The notes under the pieces are model-generated. The model was given only the letters and a program-made list of their open reading frames with translations. It did no database searches and was not told the origin of the DNA. Of a stretch of DNA of 52,001 nucleotides, positions 49,207 through 52,001 are shown in pieces. The stretch is taken from the NCBI GenBank assembly GCA_017483305.1, contig JAFULC010000044.1, forward strand, positions 75,865 through 127,865. Reading direction: 5' to 3'. Made by a program: the position numbers and the translations under genes. The DNA comes from Clostridia bacterium (lineage in GTDB: Bacteria; Bacillota; Clostridia; Oscillospirales; CAG-272). Numbering within the stretch: the stretch's first letter is position 1; every line of letters begins with the position of its first letter.

Positions 49207-50470
49207 ATTGAATAATCTTTCTGCATTCGAGGTAGAAGCGCTTATCTGCCGCGTGTCCCATCGAGAAGGTCTTGCGAGGCAAAGCACCGTCGCAGATAAC
49301 GGTTTTGAAAAGCATATTCTTCGACATGCCGTCAAAGGTGATCCCGAGAGTGTTTTCCTGCTTCGTCAGCGCTCTGACGGTCTCGATGCCGTGGATATAA
49401 TCGACGGTCACCTCGGGGTGAGCTTTGACATAAATATCAAGGAAGTTTTGCACCGTTCCGACCGCAAGCTGAGCTTCGGCGCTCTGTGCCGTATATTTCA
49501 TTACGATCTCGCCGCTCTGCCAGAGATCAATGACCTGCTCCTCGGCATTTCCGTGAAGCGCGGACAGGTAGTCGGCAAAGGATCTTGTAAAATCTTCCTT
49601 ATCGACTCCGAAAAGAACCCTGTATATCGGCTCGAATTCGAGCGCTTCGTCGTGCAGATTGACGATCTCGCAAAGCGCAAAGCGTGCGGGGTGGCATTTT
49701 GCCGCCTCATCGCCAAGCTCCCGCTTGATCTCCTCGTAAAGCGCCTTTGCGGAGGCTAACGAGTGGTTTCCGTCGCCCATCGCGAAAAGGAGCGGCAAGG
49801 CGTCAACTCCGTATTTTTGCTTCATCGCTTCGCTCGTCGCAAGCGCGCCGAGAGCCGAATTGATCCGGTCAAAATCCTCACTGTCGATAAAGCACCCCTT
49901 TACGTGTCCACTATCTGCCATCAGGTCGAAATCGTACGCCTTCGCATAGCCCTCCGCCTTGGAGGCGATAGGCTCGATGACCGTGCGCTCAATATCGTCG
50001 ATAAGTATCATTATGTGCGGCATCTCAAAAGCCGCTCCGCGACGGATGGCAACTCTCGGCGGTATGCGCTCGAGCACCGTGCCCTCGGTGGCGCGTGTCA
50101 GGGTCTGTGAGCCCCTTGAATAGTCATAATCCTCGAGGTCGATCGCGCCCACGATACCTCTGCGGATCCTGCCGTCCGACTGCTTTCTTTCGAGATATAT
50201 CATCGAATCCTTGTGCTCGACAAGGTGATCTTTGAGATATTCGCGCATTTTTTCGTTGATTTTCGGGATCTGCTCGCTCTCTCTGTCAAGGAAAGCCTCG
50301 GGGAGCATAAGCTCGAGCGTGGACGGGCATCCTGCAGCGAATTCATACGCCTTGTTCCAATAGTCAGGCTCGCTGGTATACTGGTCGCAGGCGACTGCCG
50401 CCCATTTCGTGCCGTCGATCTTATTAAAATCGGGCAGCAATATATTTGTCGGATAAAGATAATTTTTCAT
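49205..50470 (-). CDS. DUF1015 family protein
   Basis: A 421-residue soluble protein with the family blocks WAAVACDQYTSEPDYW near the N-terminus, GIVGAIDLEDYDYSRGSQTL and the hallmark FAMGDGNHSLASAKAL. DUF1015 proteins are widespread in anaerobes, often near serine or amino acid metabolism genes, and lack an agreed function. The gene is divergent from aspartate kinase and has its own promoter. Confidence 0.93.
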   Translation of the reverse strand: MKNYLYPTNILLPDFNKIDGTKWAAVACDQYTSEPDYWNKAYEFAAGCPSTLELMLPEAFLDRESEQIPKINEKMREYLKDHLVEHKDSMIYLERKQSDGRIRRGIVGAIDLEDYDYSRGSQTLTRATEGTVLERIPPRVAIRRGAAFEMPHIMILIDDIERTVIEPIASKAEGYAKAYDFDLMADSGHVKGCFIDSEDFDRINSALGALATSEAMKQKYGVDALPLLFAMGDGNHSLASAKALYEEIKRELGDEAAKCHPARFALCEIVNLHDEALEFEPIYRVLFGVDKEDFTRSFADYLSALHGNAEEQVIDLWQSGEIVMKYTAQSAEAQLAVGTVQNFLDIYVKAHPEVTVDYIHGIETVRALTKQENTLGITFDGMSKNMLFKTVICDGALPRKTFSMGHAADKRFYLECRKIIQ

Positions 50471-50533
50471 TATAAGCCCCTCTCGGATTCTGTCGGGAAA
50501 GATCGACTCGGTCGATCTCTTTTCCCTAGTTGT

Positions 50534-50562
50534 ATTTTACCATAAATCGCTTCGACAATCAA
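50534..50562 (-). promoter_or_regulatory. Sigma-A promoter of the DUF1015 gene
   Basis: TTGATT, 17-bp spacer, TAAAAT on the minus strand, about 65 nt from the start codon. Confidence 0.78.
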
Positions 50563-50655
50563 GCGTTTGAGCTAAAAATCTCAAAAAATACGCTTTTTTT
50601 GTTAATAAAAACACCTTTTCTGCGGCGAAATCGACTTTTTTATTGATAATTGCTA

Positions 50656-50684
50656 TTGACAAAAAAGCCGATTTTTCATATAAT
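50656..50684 (+). promoter_or_regulatory. Sigma-A promoter of the aspartate kinase gene
   Basis: TTGACA, 17-bp spacer, TATAAT. The leader of about 70 nt is too short for a lysine riboswitch. Confidence 0.92.
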
Positions 50685-50728
50685 ATAGTATACATCGTCA
50701 TTTTCACGGAGTAAATCAACAAGATATA

Positions 50729-50744
50729 TTGCGCCACGGCGCAA
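50729..50744 (+). promoter_or_regulatory. Small hairpin before the aspartate kinase ribosome site
   Basis: A 6-bp stem TTGCGC / GCGCAA with a CACG loop, directly followed by GAAAGG. It could stabilise the leader or tune ribosome access. Confidence 0.4.
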
Positions 50745-50759
50745 GAAAGGCAGATATAT

Positions 50760-52001
50760 ATGAGTCTTAAAGTCGTTAAATTCGGAGGCTCTTCGCTTGC
50801 AGACGCTCAGCACTTCCGTCAGGTTGCCGAGATAATCAAGGCAGACCCCGACCGCAGATACGTCGTTCCCTCCGCTCCCGGAAAAAGATTCCCCGAGGAC
50901 ACAAAGGTGACCGACCTCTTTTACACCCTCTTTGAACTTGTTCGCGCTCACGCCTCAAGCGACGTGATCGATGCACACTACGAAAAGATCAAGGAAAGAT
51001 ATAATTCAATAATTTCCGAGCTCGGTCTTAACTTTGACCTCTCGGGCGAATACGAGTACATCAAGAATGCGATCCTCCACAATTCCGGTCGTGACTTCGC
51101 GGCAAGCCGCGGCGAATACCTCAACGGTCTTATTCTTGCAAAATATATTGGATTTGATTTCATCGACGCGGAAAACGTGGTCTACTTCCGCGAAAACGGA
51201 ACCTTTGACGAGGACAAGACCAACGACATTCTTTCACTTGAGCTCAAGGATCACAAGTACGCCGTTATCCCCGGTTTCTACGGAACCGCACCCAACGGCA
51301 CCATCGTTACCTTTTCGCGCGGCGGCTCCGACATTACCGGTTCTATCGTTGCGCGCGCGGCTGAGGCAGATCTTTACGAGAACTGGACCGACGTTTCGGG
51401 CTTCCTTATGGCAGACCCCCGTATCATCAGCAATCCCCAGCCCATCGATACGATAACCTATCGTGAGCTTCGCGAGCTTTCATATATGGGTGCGACTGTG
51501 CTTCACGAGGATGCGATCTTCCCTGTTCGCTACGCGGGTATTCCGATCAATATCAGAAACACCAATCACCCCGAGGACAAGGGCACGATGATCGTTTCGC
51601 AGGCATCAAGCTACGACAGCGAGCACGTCATCACCGGTATCGCGGGCAAGAAGGGCTTTTCTGTTATCACTATTGAAAAGGATATGATGAACTCCGAGAT
51701 CGGTTTCGGCCGAAAGGTGCTTGAATGTCTCGAGGACAACGACGTTTCCTTCGAGCATCTCCCCTCGGGCATAGACACGATGAGTGTCGTGGTCTCCACC
51801 GCACAGTTCGAGGCTCACAAGGAGCGCGTGCTTCAGGCGATCAACCGCCGCACAAAGCCCGACAGCATCAGCATTGAGGACGGTCTTGCTCTGCTTGCGG
51901 TCGTTGGACGCGGTATGGTCAAGGCAAAGGGTACTGCGGCAAGACTCTTCTCCGCTATCTACAATGCGGGAGTCAACATCCGCATGATCGATCAGGGCTC
52001 A
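50760..52001 (+). CDS. Aspartate kinase (3' truncated by window end)
   Basis: 414 residues are visible with no stop before the edge. It begins MSLKVVKFGGSSLADAQHF, the amino acid kinase start of aspartokinase, and continues with APGKRFPEDTKVTDLFY, FSRGGSDITGSIVARA and WTDVSGFLMADPRI. Two ACT regulatory domains follow (from about 295; VITIEKDMMNS and LLAVVGRGMVKAKGTAARLFSA). It phosphorylates aspartate as the first step to lysine, threonine and methionine, and the ACT pair suggests feedback control. GAAAGG precedes the ATG at 50760. Only a few tens of residues are probably missing. Confidence 0.95.
   Translation, partial: MSLKVVKFGGSSLADAQHFRQVAEIIKADPDRRYVVPSAPGKRFPEDTKVTDLFYTLFELVRAHASSDVIDAHYEKIKERYNSIISELGLNFDLSGEYEYIKNAILHNSGRDFAASRGEYLNGLILAKYIGFDFIDAENVVYFRENGTFDEDKTNDILSLELKDHKYAVIPGFYGTAPNGTIVTFSRGGSDITGSIVARAAEADLYENWTDVSGFLMADPRIISNPQPIDTITYRELRELSYMGATVLHEDAIFPVRYAGIPINIRNTNHPEDKGTMIVSQASSYDSEHVITGIAGKKGFSVITIEKDMMNSEIGFGRKVLECLEDNDVSFEHLPSGIDTMSVVVSTAQFEAHKERVLQAINRRTKPDSISIEDGLALLAVVGRGMVKAKGTAARLFSAIYNAGVNIRMIDQGS

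Noticed and set aside
50684-50760. Lysine riboswitch ahead of aspartate kinase
   Set aside because: The leader is about 70 nt, far shorter than the ~180-nt lysine aptamer, and conserved elements are absent.
1-52001. tRNA, rRNA and CRISPR arrays
   Set aside because: No cloverleaf, rRNA-like or evenly spaced repeat-spacer structures were recognised; a tRNAscan and CRISPR search could confirm.

Overview
The window reads as chromosomal DNA of a spore-forming member of the Clostridia (Bacillota), probably an uncultured gut-type lineage. The evidence is SpoIIE, a 29-residue SpoVM not found by length-limited gene finding, a THF riboswitch ahead of folT, a type III glutamine synthetase, a CD1247-type zinc-ribbon protein and many textbook sigma-A promoters (TTGACA-17-TATAAT). 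Coding DNA is fairly GC-rich and the spacers are AT-rich. I saw no rRNA, tRNA, CRISPR array, transposase or integrase. The first gene (ABC exporter half) and the last gene (aspartate kinase) are cut by the window ends.

Layout. 1-4.1 kb (+): heterodimeric ABC exporter and a MATE pump. 4.2-6.4 kb (-): YtrA-type GntR regulator with an ABC ATPase and permease, behind a promoter overlapped by 9-bp direct repeats. 6.7-11.2 kb (-): glutamine synthetase III, an exported tyrosine-phosphatase-like lipoprotein and a secreted Ig-like protein. 11.3-13.9 kb (-): spoIIE. 14.2-17 kb: YpsA-like SLOG protein, birA, and a trigger-factor/FKBP-like lipoprotein. 17-19.1 kb (-): folT-folC under a THF riboswitch. 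19.3-22 kb (+): MBOAT O-acyltransferase plus DHHW partner. 22-25.3 kb: GH35 beta-galactosidase, flavin reductase-like protein, YfcE phosphodiesterase. 25.4-28.7 kb (+): efp and a CD1247-type gene whose 3' end is duplicated on the far side of a ~2.1 kb XRE + AlbA_2/GHKL module. 28.7-30.8 kb (-): UDP-galactopyranose mutase and a GT2 glycosyltransferase.

31-44.6 kb (-) is a recognisable version of the Bacillus yloC-spoVM housekeeping locus: yicC, remA, rpoZ-like, priA, def, fmt, rsmB, rlmN, a PASTA protein, rsgA, thiN and spoVM, followed by ygiQ. Compared with B. subtilis, gmk, coaBC, prpC, the PrkC kinase domain and rpe are missing; only a membrane-anchored PASTA protein remains where PrkC would be. 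44.7-52 kb: gtrA, cysS, a TIM-barrel isomerase, an iron alcohol dehydrogenase, a DUF1015 protein and aspartate kinase.

Two interspersed intergenic repeat families stand out. One is a palindrome-rich element (copies near 24.6, 33.0, 35.9 and 40.0-40.25 kb) whose stems are kept by compensatory changes and which supplies the last codons and stop of rlmN. The other is a two-hairpin leader element ending in TGGAG, which supplies the Shine-Dalgarno of rsgA, rpoZ and cysS. These repeats, the duplicated gene tail around the XRE/AlbA_2 module, and the long structured RNA between the THF aptamer and folT are the least explained parts of the window.
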